From Taudactylus pleione (Eukaryota > Chordata > Amphibia > Anura > Myobatrachidae), in the NCBI GenBank assembly GCA_031769625.1, contig JAUIMM010000115.1, positions 12,632,501 through 12,696,500 on the forward strand: a DNA stretch of 64,000 nt, read 5' to 3'. Below the pieces are notes generated by a model. That model ran no database searches. It was given only the letters and a program-made list of their open reading frames with translations, and was not told the DNA's origin. The translations under genes and the position numbers were made by a program. Below, in pieces: positions 32,655 through 45,873 of this stretch. Each line of letters opens with the position of its first letter. Within the stretch, counting starts at the first letter, position 1.

Positions 32655-33252
32655 TTTAAAACGCAGAACATTATTTTTTGTTTCAAATCTGTTTTGTTGA
32701 AATTTTCACATAATAACAAAAATCAAAAGAGCGAGAATCGCTTCCGGGTATTGTCATACATGTGGTTTACAATAAGAAAGACCTGAGATCATCTCAGAAC
32801 ATTTACTAGGATTATATAAAGGTAAAAAAATACCCAAGCCAGCAACATCTATCCAATTAAAAAAAAAAGATGTACAATCAAACCTGACCAGTTAGTCTTG
32901 ACAAACAAACAAAACCAACATACAGACACACATACACACATATATTAGGGAAAAGCACATAAGGGGAGAAATGGTGGGGTTGGGGAAGTGAATATGAAGC
33001 AAGTATGTAATCCAAATATGTTCAGGTGAAGACTATAGCATAGGACATAGGGGTCTATTTACTAAGCAGTGTTAGGAGAAGTGAAAAGTAATCAGGTGCC
33101 AGCCAATCAGCTTCTAACTGCCATCTCACAGGCTGTGCTTGAAAAATGACAGTTGGGAGCTGATTGGCTGGCACCTTATCAGTATAGAAACAATAGATCA
33201 TATCCAAAGCCAGATTAATCAGTCACCAATGTTTACCTCTAGACCTATAAAA
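32655..33252 (-). other. L1-type LINE 3' untranslated region
   Basis: This lies directly downstream (minus strand) of the LINE ORF2 stop and ends in an A-rich tail near 32665-32680. A one-ended copy of the palindromic MITE (GGGTCTATTTACTAAGC) is embedded at 33048-33181. Confidence 0.65.
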
Positions 33253-34668
33253 TCATGCATTGAGTAAAATTTGTTTGTGAAGATACCATTCTGTGTTACT
33301 AAACAATTGAAAAAATTGCATTTGTTCTTCTGTGGGTAATACATTTATATATAAACCCCATTTCCTATAGAATTTTTCAACACCTTTATCCAAATCAGGG
33401 AGAGTAGCTCTCCTATCAAAATACATAAGTTGTCTCATATTCAATTTGACTTCATTCATCGAAGGGTAGGTTTTGGAGGTCCAGTGGAAAATAAGTATTT
33501 TCTTTGCTATAGTAACTATTGTAGTTAATAAAGAAATTCTAGATTTTTTTTTCCCTTTACCTAAAGACCAATTAGAAAAATTGGTACATAAACATGCTAG
33601 TGGGTCAGGATAGAGTTGGAGGGAAAAAATTAAGTTAATGAGATTGATGGTTTTATTTCGGAATCTTCTAATTTTCCAGCAATCCCTGAAGCAATGGAAA
33701 AAATTTGCGTTAGAGACATGTCATTTGCAACAATTGCCCAATTCTGTAGCAACTACATATTTTCTTTGTGCAGGGGTAACATATGCTCTGTGTATTGTTT
33801 GTATATGTACTTCAGTGGACTGCAAAATTTTTAAGGTAGAATCATAATGTGTGATTAGGACTGAGGAGTTTTGAATTGCGGGAATATCTTTTCGCCAGGC
33901 CACTACTAGTTTATCCATTATCGGAGAAGCCAGTGTCTTCATGAGACCGGTATAAAGATGTCTTGTTTTATAGAGAAAAGAGGGAGAAAGTTTCAATAAA
34001 GATCCGATAAGATCTGGTGTAGAAGAATCTCAAAACGGGGTTTGAAGGGAATTTATAAAATGTCTAGCTTGTAGGAACATATAGAACTCATTATTAGGGA
34101 GGTGGTATTTTTGTTGTAATAAAGTAAAAGTTAACATTGAACCCCCTGGATTGAAGACCTTGGATGGCAAATGAAGTCCCCTTTCCCTCCAAGTAAGAAA
34201 TTTAGTGTTGTCTAGTGACGGTTGAAAGGATGCATTACCCCATACAGGGACATAAGGAGTATTAGTAGGAGATCTAGAAAATCTTTTACGACCCATGAAG
34301 CATATGTAGCTTTGAACATAATATGTTCTGCCAGATGAGAGGGGATATCAGAGGTTTTAGCATGCAATAGGGCCCCAGGAGAAAAAGGAGTGAACGAAGA
34401 GCAATCCAGACTCCAGTCAGTATAGGAACACATTTCAAGTAACCAATCTCTAATATAGCGAAAGAAAACAGATAGAAAGTAAGTCTGGTACTCCCAGATC
34501 CCACTCCCCACACACCACCAACAATCTAGAAAAACCAATCTTAGGTTTTTTGTTTTACCATAAAAGTTTAGATATCTTGCTAGTGAGACGTTTAATGTCT
34601 CAGTTGCATGGGGTAATAGGCAGCATCTGCATAAAGTAGAAGATTTTTGGGAAAATTATACTTTTAAT
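33253..34668 (-). pseudogene. L1-type LINE ORF2, C-terminal part
   Basis: This is the C-terminal third of a LINE ORF2 polyprotein, after the reverse transcriptase core. Frames from 34538, 34296, 33996 and 33459 contain the characteristic motifs: FPKIFYFMQMLPI at the junction, W..GSGIWEYQTYF, VPVWGNASFQPSL, FLTWRERGL, FYMFLQARHFI and the terminal LPDLDKGVEKFYRKWGLY...HKQILLNA. Several frameshifts and stops separate them. It continues directly from the RT part at 43696-45163 once hAT copy C is discounted: the flanks CTTTTAAT (34661-34668) and CTATTAAT (43696-43703) are that element's target duplication. Confidence 0.85.
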
Positions 34669-35227
34669 TAGAGATGAGCGGGTTTGGATCTCAGAGATCC
34701 GAACCCACCCGAATTTTGCAGAGTCGGATCCAAGGCGGATCGAGCTTTCCCGCCTGACTCGGATCTCAAAGCGAGGCAAAACCATAGAGATGAAATCTTG
34801 CGGCTCGCAATCTTTCGTCTCTATATATAAGGGACGCGGCGGCCGCCATTTCACTCCGGCTGTGGAGACTGAACAGGGAGAGTGGGTAGTGTAAGGCTGG
34901 GAGAGGTAGTACTACTTACCTGTGCTGTCTGCTGTGTCCTGGGCTGGTGCACTGCTGCTCCATCTGGTGCTGTCACTGCTGTGCTGTCTGCTGTGTCCAT
35001 CTGGGCTGGTGCTGTGCTGTCTGCTGCGTCCATCTGGGCACAAGTACTGGACCTGAAAAAAAAAAAAAGAATTGACCTTTTATTTTTTTTCTGTGTGTGC
35101 GTATTAGGCTTAGCCGCACAAGATACAGCAATGCAACCTAGTGCTGCCCATCTCCAGTCATCATCAATCTGTGCTCTGGGCCCAAGTTCTGGACCTGAAA
35201 AAAAATTAAAATAAAGTGTCTTGTTTT

Positions 35228-38200
35228 TAGGGGTGAGCATCGACCACTTTTCATGTTTTGTGTTTTGGTTTTGGATCTGGATCTTTCTTCATGTTTTGGA
35301 TCTGGATTGGTTTTGCCAAAACCACCCTTCCGTGTTTTGGGTTCTGGGTTTTGTGTTTTGGATCTGTATTTTTTTTTTAAAAAAAGCATAAAAACAGCTA
35401 AAATCACAGAATTTGTGAGTTTTTCTGCTCCTATGCTATTATTAACCTCAATAACATTAATTTCCACTCATTTCCAGTCTTTTCTGAACACCTCACACAA
35501 GTGGGCGGCACAAACATGTGGCCCATCTAGGAGTGACACTGCAGTGGCAGACAGGATGGCAGTTTGAAAAACTAGGCCCCAAACAGTACATAATGCAAAG
35601 AAAAAAAAGAGGTGCAAGATGGAATTGTCCTTGGGCCCTCCCACACACCCTTATGTTGTATAAACAGGACATGCACACTTTAACAAACCAATCATTTCAG
35701 CGTCAGGGTCTGCCACCCGACTGTGGCTGAAATGATTGGTTTGCTTGGGCCCCGACAACACAAGCTGGCAATTAATCTATCCCTGCACAAACTGGCTCTA
35801 CGGAGGCAAGATGTCGTTCTCATCCACCGATTCCTCACCCTTTTCAGTGTTGTGTACATCCTCATCTTCACAGAGTATTAATTAGTTCCCGCTGGAATCC
35901 ACCACCACAGGTCCCTCTGTACGTTCTGGAGGCTGGTCTCCCTGGAAGAATTGATAATTCATTTTGATGAACATCATCTTCTCCACATTTTGTGGAAGCA
36001 ACCACCTTTCGCTGACAAGGTTCCCGGCTGCTCTAAACACTCTTTCGAACTACACACTGGAGGGGGGGGGGCAACTTAGGTAAAATAGAGCCAGTTTGTA
36101 CAGAGGCCTCCAAATTGCCTCTTTTTCCTGCCAGTACAGGTACGGACTGTCTGACATGCCTACTTGGATGCTGTCACCAATGTAATCCTCCACCATTCTG
36201 TCAATGGTGACAGTATCATATGCAGAGACCGTAGACATGTTAGAAATTGTTGCCAGGTCCTTCAGTCCAGACCAGATGTCCAAACTTGGCCCTGCCTGCC
36301 CTGCATCACCGCCAGCGGGTTGCTTAGGATACCTAAGTTATTTCCTGGCAGCCCTAGTTGCCGGAGAAAATGAAGAATGAGCTGGTCTATGCACCTCTGC
36401 AGGCTTGTGTCGGCCGGAAAGAGAGACACCACATAGGCTTTAAACCTAGAATTGACCAAAGTGGCCAAAATGTAGTGGTCTGAAATCAACAGATTGACCA
36501 CCCTCGAATCCTGGCAAAGCGAATGAAGGGCTTCATCCACAAGTCCCACATGCTGAGCGGAATCGCTCCTTCTTAGCTCCTCCTTCACTTTCTCCAGCTG
36601 CTTCTGTAAAAGCCTGATGAGGGGAATGACCTGACTCAAGCTGGCAGTGTCTGAACTGACTTCACCTGTGGCAAGTTCGAAGGGCTGGAGAACCTTGCAC
36701 AACATGGAAATCATTCTCCACTGCGCCTGAGTCAGGTGCATACCCCCTCCTTTGCCTATGTCATAGGTGGATGTATAGGCTTGAATGGCCTTTTGCTGCT
36801 CCTCCATCCTCTGAAGCATATAGAGGGTTGAGATCCACCACGTCACAACCTCTTGCTTCAGGTGATGGCAGGGCAGGTCAAGACTGTTTGCTCGCGCTCC
36901 AGTCTTTGGTATGCAGTCGCTGAATGGCGAAAGTGGACAGAAATTTTTCGGGCCACCCAAAGTGTCTCCTGCACGTCCTTGTTGTGTTTCAGAAAATTCC
37001 GCACCACCAAATTTATTGTGTGAGCAAAACATGGGACGTGCTGGAATTTGCCCAGATGTAATACCCGCACAATATTGGTGGTGTTGTCAGATATCGCAAA
37101 TCCCCAGGAGAGTCTAAGTGGGGTAAGCCACTGGGCGATGATTTCCCTCAGTTTCTCTAAGAGGTTGTCGGCGGTGTGCCTCTTACTGAAACTAGTGATA
37201 CACATCGTAGCCTGCCTTGGAACGAGCTGACGTTTCTGAGATGCTGCTACTGGTGACGCTGCTCTTGTTGCTGCATAAGGCGATACATCTACCCAGTGGG
37301 CTGTCACAGTAATATAGTCCTAAGTCTGCCCTGTTCCACTTGTCCACATGTCCGTGGTTAAGTGGACATTGGGTACAACTGCATTTTTTAGGACACTGAG
37401 GACACTTTTTCTGATGTTTCTGTACAGTCTCGGTATCGCCTGCCTAGTGAAGTGGAATCTAGACGGGATTTGGTACTGGGGACACACTACCTCTATCAAT
37501 TGTCTAAATCCCACTGCACTAATGGTGGATACCAGACGCACGTCTAACACCTACATAGCAGTCAAGGCCTCAGTTATCCACTTTGCTTCAGGATGACTGC
37601 TGTCATACTTCATCCTCCTCGCTAAGGACTGTTGGAGGGTCAATTGCTTAGTAAAAGAAGTAGTGGTGTTCCTACTTCCTCTCTGGGATGATGAACGACT
37701 CCCAGCAGCAGCAACAGCAGTAGGCGTAGCAATGCAGGATCCTCCGGAGGAATCCTGGATAGGAGAGGAGTCAGTCATGCCAGTGACATGGCTGCAGGAC
37801 TACTTCTGATCTTAACTGAGGAGGAAATTGACTAGGAGGGAGTTGACTGTGTGGTTTGGATACAACAGGACAAAGGGATTTAGGTGTCCCTGGACTGCTT
37901 ACGATCTTAGCCAAAGTTTCTGAACTTGAAAGTAACTTTTTATGAAGGCGCTGCAGGTGACGTATAAAGGAGGATGTTCCTAGGTGGTTAGAAGTCCCTA
38001 CCCCTACTTATTCCACCTTTACATATGATACATATGGCAAGACAGTTGTTGTCCGGATTTGGATAGAAATATTGCCAGACCAAAGAGGTGGAATGTTTGG
38101 TCTTCTGCCCAGGAATGACCATGATGGGCTTTTTCATCCCACAGACAACAACTGTCTCCCCCAGTGCCTGATTTAAACAAACCACATCACCATCAGAATC

Positions 38201-39874
38201 CTCATCGTCAACTTCCTCCTCAGCGCCAGCTACACCAATATCCTCATCCTGTTGTACTTCAACAGTGACATCTTCAATTTGAATATCAGCAACTGGACTG
38301 TGGGTGCTTCTTCCAGCACTTGCAGACGGCAAGAAAATGGTGGAAAGAGCCACCTCTTTCTGTGGAGTGTTGGGAAGGTCAGGCATCGCAACCACCGCCA
38401 ACACTCTCCTTGGGGATTTGTAATATCTTCTTAGAACGCACAGTTCTTTGCTGTGCTTTTGCCAGCTTAACTCGTTTGATTTTTGTAGCAGGAGGAGGGC
38501 TTCCATCATCATGTGAAGCTGAACCACTAGTCATGAAGATAGGGAAAGACATTAGCCATTCCTTGCCACTCCGTGTCGTAAATGGCATATTGGCAAGTTT
38601 ACGTTTCTGCTCAGATGATTTAAATGTATTTTTTAAGGTCATTTTCCTGAAGTTTGTCATTTGGGATTTTATATGCCCTCTACTATGACATTGGGCATCG
38701 GCCTTGGCAGACGACATGATGGCATTTTATCGTCTATGTCATGACTAGTGGCAGCAGCTTCAGCACCAGGAGGAAGTGGTTATTGATCTTCCCTATTTTA
38801 TTTTTATCGGACAAATTTTTGTCCTCCATTTATGTTATATTGATATATACGTGCGGCTAAGGCGCACACAAACACAGAAAATAATTTTTAATTTTTTTGG
38901 AATGGAGTGCACTTTGCGGGTTATACCACCCTTTAACAGATGAGCCAGCTGGCCCTTGATTTATGACACAGGCGCATGCTTGGCGCTGCTACTTTGTTGA
39001 TGCACGTGCGGCTACAGTGCACACACTTCACAAACAGAAAATTTTTTATTTTTTATTTTTTGGAGTGCACTTTGGGGGTTACACCACCTTTTAACAGATG
39101 AGCCAGCCGGCCCTTGATTTATGACACAGGCGCACGCTTGGCGCTGCTCCTCTGTTGATGCATGTGCAGCTACAGCGCACACAATTCACAAACACTGAAG
39201 AAATTAATTTTTTTTTTGAAGTGCACTTTGGGGGTTACACCACCCTTTAACAGACGAGCCAGCCCGCCCTTGATTTATGACACAGGCGCACACTTGGCGG
39301 TACTTTGTTGATGCACGTGCGGCTACAGTGCACACAATTCACAAACACAGAAAAAAAGAATTTTTTTTTGCACTTGGGGGGAGCACCCCTGATGGACAGA
39401 TCACCCCCTGGACAACACTACAGCACCCCTTTAGGACTACAGCCTTCATGGGACACTGCACAACACAGCCCAGCCAGTCCCTATAGACTTTGGAGTGGAC
39501 ACAGCTCCTATGGACAACTGACTGCACAACACAGCCCAGCCAGCCCCTATGGACAACAGCAGCACAACACAGCCCAGCCAGCCCCTATAGACTTTGGAGT
39601 GGACACAGCCTCTATGGACAACAGCAGCACAGCACAACACAGCCCAGCCAGCCCTAACTCCCACCCTCCCTCTTCACTGTCCACAACCGAAGTGACAAAT
39701 GGTGCCAACGCTGGGACCTTTTATAGAATCCAAAACCCGCGAGATCCGACAGTGGGATGATGATGCTTTGCCTCAATTTCAGATCTGAGTCAGGTGGGAA
39801 AACTCGAGCCTGAGTCGGATCCGATTCTGTTCGGGGGGGTTTGGATTCCATAAATCCGAACCCGCTCATCCCTA
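35228..39874 (-). mobile_element. hAT copy B, decayed near full-length (4,647 bp)
   Basis: It begins TAGGGGTGAGCATCG and ends CCCGCTCATCCCTA. The flanks CTTGTTTT (35220-35227) and CTTTTTTT (39875-39882) match at 7 of 8 positions. It is inserted in the 5' tandem repeats of copy C, so it is younger than C at this site. It keeps all regions of the family, including about 3.3 subterminal repeats (38845-39350), but has many CpG-to-TpG changes. Confidence 0.92.
35798..38829 (-). pseudogene. hAT transposase (ZBED-like), copy B
   Basis: A BED-finger hAT transposase that would bind element ends and cut and paste them. Read from ATG 38827-38829, it has in order: a basic N-terminus (KLANMPFTTRSGKEW), an acidic region, a BED finger (STSLVWQYFYPNPDNNCLAIC and the downstream region, now frameshifted), LDVRLVSTISAVGFRQL, TTDMWTSGTGQT (first catalytic Asp), FAISDNTTNIVRVL (second Asp), the C..H pair VPCFAHTINLVV, HYILATLVNSRFKAYVV, and the YLYWQEKEAIWRPLYKLA dimerisation region. 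The acidic tail ends at stop 35798-35800. Frames change about eight times and stops are frequent, so it is inactive. Confidence 0.88.
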
Positions 39875-40280
39875 CTTTTTTTGTCTAATATGTGTGTGTG
39901 CGTGTTAGGCTTACAGCAAGTCAACAATGCAACCTATTGCTCTCTGACTCCAGTCGTCATCAATCTGTGCTCTGGGCCCATGTTCTGGGCCGAAGACCTG
40001 AAATTTTTTTTTTTCAAAAGTGTTTTTTTTTGTCTAATGTTTGTCTGTGTGTGTATGTTAGGCTTAGCCGCACAAGATACAGCAAGTCAGCAACGCAACT
40101 TAGTGCTGCCCGACTCCAGTCGTCATCAATCTGTGCTCTGGGCCTGAAAAAAAATAAAAATAAAGTGTCTTTTTTGCCTAATATTTGTCTGTGTGCACAC
40201 GACTGCATGTGTGTGAATTTTGTAACCGCAACTTGGCTACACTATTGGTGCTTGTGACACAGCTTCAAGACCGCAGAAAA

Positions 40281-42900
40281 TATGGAGGGCTGTCACATGA
40301 TAGGAGAGGAAGGCCAGGAACCACATGTTGTAGCTACCGCCAGCAGTGCAAGGCCATCAACTTCCTCGTCCTCTATGAAGGCCCATGCCCCAGGGCTTAA
40401 GTCACACCATTGATATGGTAAAGCTACTTTTAAAGACCTTAAGAAAAAAAAATTTGAAAGGAAATTTGCCTTTAGATAAACAAAAAATTGGCAATATGCC
40501 ATTCATTACACAATGTGGCAAGGAAAGGATAAGCCCTAGGCCTTTATTTATGATGACTGCTGGTTCTGATTCTGGTATCTGGTAGCCCTTCTGCTTGTAG
40601 TAGTAGTGGTGGTGGTACCATTAAAAAATTGAAAGTTGTTAAGATGAGTAAGACAGCTCTGGAAAAACCAACTATGTGCTCTGAGAAATCGAAATCATAA
40701 ATGCCCTAGGAGAGTGCAAGTGTGTCTGTGGTTGCCATGTGTGAGCCAGACCAAATACTAGTGTACTGGAGGATCCTCCAAGTTCCAACATTTGTGTACC
40801 CTCTGTAAATGTGGGGAAGGACATTCAACATTTTGCAAATGTAGTCATCGAGGATGCTTCTGTGGAATTGCGACTGGAGGAGGAGGATATTTTGGTAGTT
40901 GAAGGTGCTATGGATGATGAGGATGTTGATGATGAAGATGTTGGTGATGAGGATGTTGATGCCGAGGATATCCTTTGTGTAAGTAAGGCAACAGCTGTTG
41001 CCCATGGATTGAAAAAGCCAAAGCCCATTGTTGTCATGCTGGGTCAAAAGACAAAAAAATCCACTTCTCACGTGTGGATTTATTTCCACCCCAATCCGGA
41101 CAACAGTTGTCAAGCCATATGTAACCATTGCCAAGCAAAAGTGAGTAGAGAGAGGGACCTAAACCACATAGGAACCTCCTCCACTTGGAGCACATTCATC
41201 AAATATCAAAGTGTATGTCACCAAGTTCCAAAACTCAAAACGTAACAAGTTCAGTGTCACCTACCTGCTCCTCCTCTGTGGGATGCAAGCGCCTTCGATC
41301 ACCAACACCAAAATCTGCATCATCAACATCCTCATTTGTCATCGGGAGTAGTCCTGCTGCATCCAATGTTGTTATTCGAAGCATGATTGACTCCTCTCCT
41401 ATCTGTGATTCCTCAGATGGATCCTTGATGAATACACCTGTTGCTGCTGCTATTGCTTTGAGTGGATCTTCAGCCCAGAAGGGGACCAGGAGGAAGACTA
41501 CTTGTAGTGTAATCCTCCACAAAACAATTAACTGTCAAACAATCGTTTGCAAGGGCAAACAAGTATGACAGCAATCACCCAGTTGTACAGCAGATTACTG
41601 ACGCCATAACAGCTATGCTGGTATTAGATGTGCGTCCAGTATCCGCCATTACTGCAGTGGGTTTTCAACAGTTAATTGAGGTCCTGTGTCCTCGATACCA
41701 GATCCCTTCTAGATTCCACTTCGCTAGAACAGCAATTCCAAGTTTGTACAAGGACCTTAAAATGCCGTTGTACCCACTGTCCACTTGACCACTGATATGT
41801 GGACAAGTGGGACAGGGCAAACTAAGGATTACTTGACTGTGACAGCCCACTGGGTAGGTGTATTGCCTACAACAGCAACAGCAGCAGCAACATCTACCAA
41901 AGACAGCTGATACAGAGGCAGGCTACTCTTTGTATAACTGGTTTCACTAAGAGGCATACCGCTGAGAATCTCTTAGAAAAACTCAGGGAAATCATTGCTA
42001 AATGGCTTACCCCACTTGGACTCTCCTCAGGATTTGTGATTTCAGTCAATGCCACTAAGATTGTGAGAGCATTACATGTGGGCGAATTCCAACATGTCCC
42101 ATGTTTTGCTCACACAATTAATTTGGTAGTGCAACATTTTTTAAAAAATGACAGGGTCATGCAGGAGATGCTCTCAGTGGCCCTCAAAATATCCGCACAT
42201 TTTAAACATTTGCCACCACTTGTCGAAGATTGCATGACCAGCAGGCACTGTTAAATTTGCCCTGTCATCAGCTGAAGCAAGAGGTAGTAACTCGGTGGAA
42301 TTCTACCCTCTATATGCTTCAGGGGATGGAGGAACAGCAAAAGGCCATCCAGGGCTATACAATGGCCTATGACATAGGCCGTGGAGGGGGAATGCACCTT
42401 ACTCAAGCGCAGTGGAGAATAATTTCTGTGTTGTGCAAGGTTCTCAAACCCTTTGAATTTGCCACATGTGAAGTTAGTTCAGACACTGCCAGCTTGAGTC
42501 AGGTCATTCCCCTCATCAGACTTTTGCAAAAACAGCTGGAGATACTGAAGGAGGAGGTGAAATGGAGTGATTGCGCAAAGTATATCAGATTGGTGGATCA
42601 AGCCCTTAATTCACTTCACCAGGATCCAAGAGTCATCAATTTATTGAAATCTGAAAAATATATTTTGGTGACCATTCTGGATCCTAGGTTTAAGTCCTAC
42701 CTTGTGAGTTTTTTTTCCAACAGACTGAAATCTAAAACTGTGCAAAGAGCTGTTGGTAAAAAAAATTGTCAGCTCCAGCCGCACTCGAAACAACATCATA
42801 TCCTCCTTCAGTTTCTGCAGCTGTCAGGAAAAAAATAAATTTTCCTTACAGAATGCCTGCTGGTCATGCAGATTGTTCACCAAGGACTATTCCATCTTGT
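40281..42900 (+). pseudogene. hAT transposase (BED-finger), copy C
   Basis: This transposase is related to, but distinct from, the A/B/D/E/F family. Segments in order: N-terminus near 40281; acidic repeat (DDEDVDDEDVGDEDVDAED, 40915-40975); BED finger STSHVWIYFHPNPDNSCQAIC...C..H (41060-41200); LDVRPVSAITAVGFQQL (41620-41680); TTDMWTSGTGQT (first catalytic Asp, about 41785-41825); ISVNATKIVRAL, where the usual second Asp position reads Val-Asn; the intact zinc-knuckle-like FAHTINLVV; TRWNSTLYMLQGMEEQ (42284-42330); and DPRFKSYLVSFF. The C-terminal dimerisation domain seen in E is not present. Several frameshifts, a missing catalytic residue and a missing C-terminus mark it as dead. Confidence 0.85.
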
Positions 42901-42984
42901 ACCTTTTTCCTTTCCATTATGTGCTGGTTGGGGCATTGCTGTCTGACATTTTAAATTATTGTTATGGTTGGTTTAGGAACCAAT

Positions 42985-43295
42985 GATTTGTTTTTAAATT
43001 AATTTATTATCAATTTTACAGCCAGGAGCTGCACCAATTAATTTCTTTTTATTAATTATTCAGCCAGGGGCTGCACCAAATGAATTGTTTTTTAATTAAT
43101 TTATTATGAATTTTACAGCCAGGAGCTGCACCAATTAATTTATTTTTATTAATTATTCAGCCAGGGGCTGCACCCAATGAATTGTTTTTTAATTAATTGA
43201 TTATCAATTTTACAGTCAGGAGCTGCACCAATGAATTGTGTTTTAATGAAATTATTATCAATTTTACAGCCAGGTGCTGCACCAACTATCAACTA
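42985..43295 (+). repeat. Tandem repeat in the 3' part of copy C
   Basis: Units of about 60 bp alternate as TTTTACAGCCAGGAGCTGCACC and TTATTCAGCCAGGGGCTGCACC variants, separated by AATTAATTTATT, about five units. Non-coding. Confidence 0.85.
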
Positions 43296-43695
43296 TCAAT
43301 TCTTCAATCATCAAGGGTATCCCAACCATCATCTTTGCACAGTTCTCAACTCTATTAATAATTATATCAATCAGTTTTGAGCCAGCAAGCTGGATGCAAC
43401 CTTTTGGCCCTTTAACTAGATGAAAAAAATCTATATTGTGAGCTATGAGGTGGTCAAAATTGTCTGGAAATGAGTGGAAATAAATGTTATTGAGTTTATT
43501 AATACTGTAAAAAGGCCCATTTTATGTGATTTTAGCAGTTTTTTTGATTTTTTTAAGAAAAAATCCAGATCCAAAACCAAAACACGAAAACAAAACACAG
43601 AGGTGAGATTTTGGCAAAACCAATCCAGATCCAACACCAGGGGAGATCCAGATCCAAAACTTTAACCAAAACACGGGGGTCGTCACACATCTCTA

Positions 43696-45163
43696 CTATT
43701 AATTACTGCATTCCTGCCTAGTAATGAAAGGGGTAGATGCATCCAACCATCTAATAATTAAACAATCTTATCAATAGTAGGGGAAAAGTTGAGATTATAA
43801 AGTTGTGTAAGGTTGGAAGGTATAGTGACCCCTAAGTATTTAATGTGAGATGGAGCTAAAGTGAGAGAAAAAGGTAGTAGAGCAGTATCAGAATTAGAAT
43901 TAGAGAAGTGATCATCTACAACTAAAGATTCAGATTTGTCAAAGTTGACCCTATAACCAGAAAATGACCCAAAATCATTGATAATGGAGAAAATTTCTGT
44001 CAGAGAAGAATGAGGATTAGATACAAATAGCAGCATAACGTCTGTGAAAAGGGAAACATTAAGGTCAACTTTGGCAATGCGAATTTCGGTGTATAAAGGG
44101 GAAGACCGTAAAGCAATGGCCAGCGGCTCCAAAGCTATCGCAAATAGAAGTGGGGATAAGGGACATCCCTGTCTGGTTCCCCTCTGTATTACGAATGGAT
44201 TAGATAAAATGCCATTACACGAAACTTGAGTGTTAGAATAATAATAGCGCATCTTCAAGATGTCAATAAAGGGCTCAGGTATTCCAAACACAATCATGTT
44301 TTAAAGAGATGTTGCCACAAAATCAGGTCAAACGCCTTTTCGGCATCTAACGTTATGACCATATTGGTGCTAAGAGACCTTGACATGTTGAATTGCCGAA
44401 ATCACTCACCGAATATTAACAACAGAGTGCCTAAAATTTATGAAGCCTGTTTGGTCTGGGTGGATGATATATGGCAAAACATTCTTCAGTCGCTCAGCAA
44501 GAATTTTATTGAATATCTTATAATCGAGGTTAAGGAGGGATATAGGTCATTAGGACCCCAGTTTAGACAAATCTCTACCCGGTTTGGGCAAGACCTTGAT
44601 GACAGCCACATTAAAATAGAAAGGAATGGTGGTTATAATCTGACTTTGAAGAATTTTGTAGAAATCACCACTCAGAACATCCGGGCCAGGGGCTTTGCCA
44701 TTTTTGAGATGCTTTTTCTACCTGCAAAACTTCATGTAAAGTTATAGGAGCATGTAAAGTTGAGGACATGTCTGGAGACACAGTAGGGAATGGGAGAGAA
44801 TCCCAAGCAACAAAGGAAGGCATAGAGTGGGAGCACTGAACACCTGTGCCCCCGGATGAGGGGGAAGGAGGGGAAAAAGCACCAGGTATGTCACTAGAAG
44901 AATTGGAGTCCACATGAGTGTATAGCTTTGAATAAAATTCGCTCATAATCTCAGCAATCTGGACATTAAATGAGGTAAGGGACCCATCCTGGGTAGTTAA
45001 GAGATGAGCCAACATCGGGCTGCGAGTGCCATTCAGAAGATTGGACAGTAGTCTCCCCGTCTTATTTCCAAACTTATGGAAATGAAAGTTAATATTAAAA
45101 GTGTCTATCTCCAATGCTTTGAAGAAACTCATCAAAGTGAGTCTTTTTGGATAAATAATCCTG
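43696..45163 (-). pseudogene. L1-type LINE ORF2, reverse transcriptase core
   Basis: The RT domain of an L1-type LINE. From 44297 it reads GIPEPFIDILKMRYYYSNTQ, QRGTRQGCPLSPLLFAIALEP (RT motif 4), then LFTDVMLLF where an active enzyme has FADD (the second catalytic Asp is Val here, and the first is followed by Val), then DFGSFSGYRVNFDKSES. Upstream frames (45135 to 44665) hold SEFYSKLYT and the linker to the RT N-terminus. Frameshifts and stops occur about every 300-500 bp. The end at 43696 is cut by hAT copy C. Confidence 0.88.
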
Positions 45164-45873
45164 TTAATTACTAAGATTAGGGGACTCCTTATACTTTTCG
45201 AAGGCTTGAGTTAGAGCAGCTTGCATGTCAATATAACAGTTGGAATTTTTTTTGTTTTCAAACGAAATGTAAGAAAGTACGACACCACGCAACACCGCCT
45301 TGGCTGTTTGCCAGAAAGTGGCAGGATCAGTTTCCAAATGATCAATATTGTCATTCTTAAATTCCTCCCATGCGGACTCCAACCTATTCCTGAATTTCAA
45401 AGATTGGGCGAGATGTGATGGGAACCGCCACTGTCTAGGGCCACTCCTCTCTACCTCTATGTGGAGTGATAACATATCAAAGTGTGATCTGAAATTAGGG
45501 TGGGTTGAATACTAGCTTTGGAGACATTAGGGAGCAACTTATTTGAGGAAAGTAAGTAATCGATCCTCGATAGCATTTGTTAAGCCTTTGAAAGGCACGT
45601 ATAATTCCTCTCCAAGCACGCCAAATGTCCACCATTTGTAAAGTCATAGCAAAGTGAGGAACTGCTAACTTAGGTAATGGAGGGGAGGAAGGGGAGGGCG
45701 ATTATCTATCTAGAATATGTGAAGAGACTAGATTAAAGTCTCCACTCACTATAAGCGTTTCATTGCCATAAATGCTGAGTTTACCTATGAGACGTTGAAA
45801 AAAAGATCTAGAGTAAATGTTTGGAGCATAGACATTACATAATACAAACTTAAAACCATAGATATATACAGAT
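45164..45873 (-). pseudogene. L1-type LINE ORF2, distal endonuclease and linker
   Basis: Directly right of hAT copy D's insertion point the apurinic-like endonuclease continues with FVLCNVYAPN and VSGDFNLV, the conserved N-Y-A-P-N and G-D-F-N blocks of L1 endonucleases (45740-45865). From 45475 the linker RQWRFPSHLAQSLKFRNRLE...YISFENKKNSNC follows, typical of the region between endonuclease and RT. Frameshifted. The junction with copy D is at 45873, with duplication ATACAGAT/ATACAGTT. Confidence 0.82.

Larger units (their letters stand above)
34669..43695 (+). mobile_element. hAT copy C, a second BED-hAT family (9,027 bp including nested copy B)
   Basis: It begins TAGAGATGAGCGGGTTTGG and ends GTCACACATCTCTA. 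The flanks CTTTTAAT and CTATTAAT match at 7 of 8 positions. Without nested copy B (35228-39874) it is about 4.4 kb. The layout parallels the A/B/D/E/F family: inverted CpG-rich 5' end, TATATATAAGG box near 34822, 5' subterminal tandem repeats of about 125-130 bp (35090-35220, then 39883-40010 and 40040-40170), transposase, tandem repeats at 42990-43290, and a 3' end of repeated AATCCAGATCCAAAACC. A relic of the same family's 3' end lies at 8190-8487. Confidence 0.9.

Noticed and set aside
40811..41245. Acidic zinc-finger protein as a domesticated host gene
   Set aside because: It lies inside hAT copy C with other transposase segments in order and multiple frameshifts around it, so it is a decayed transposase rather than a host gene.
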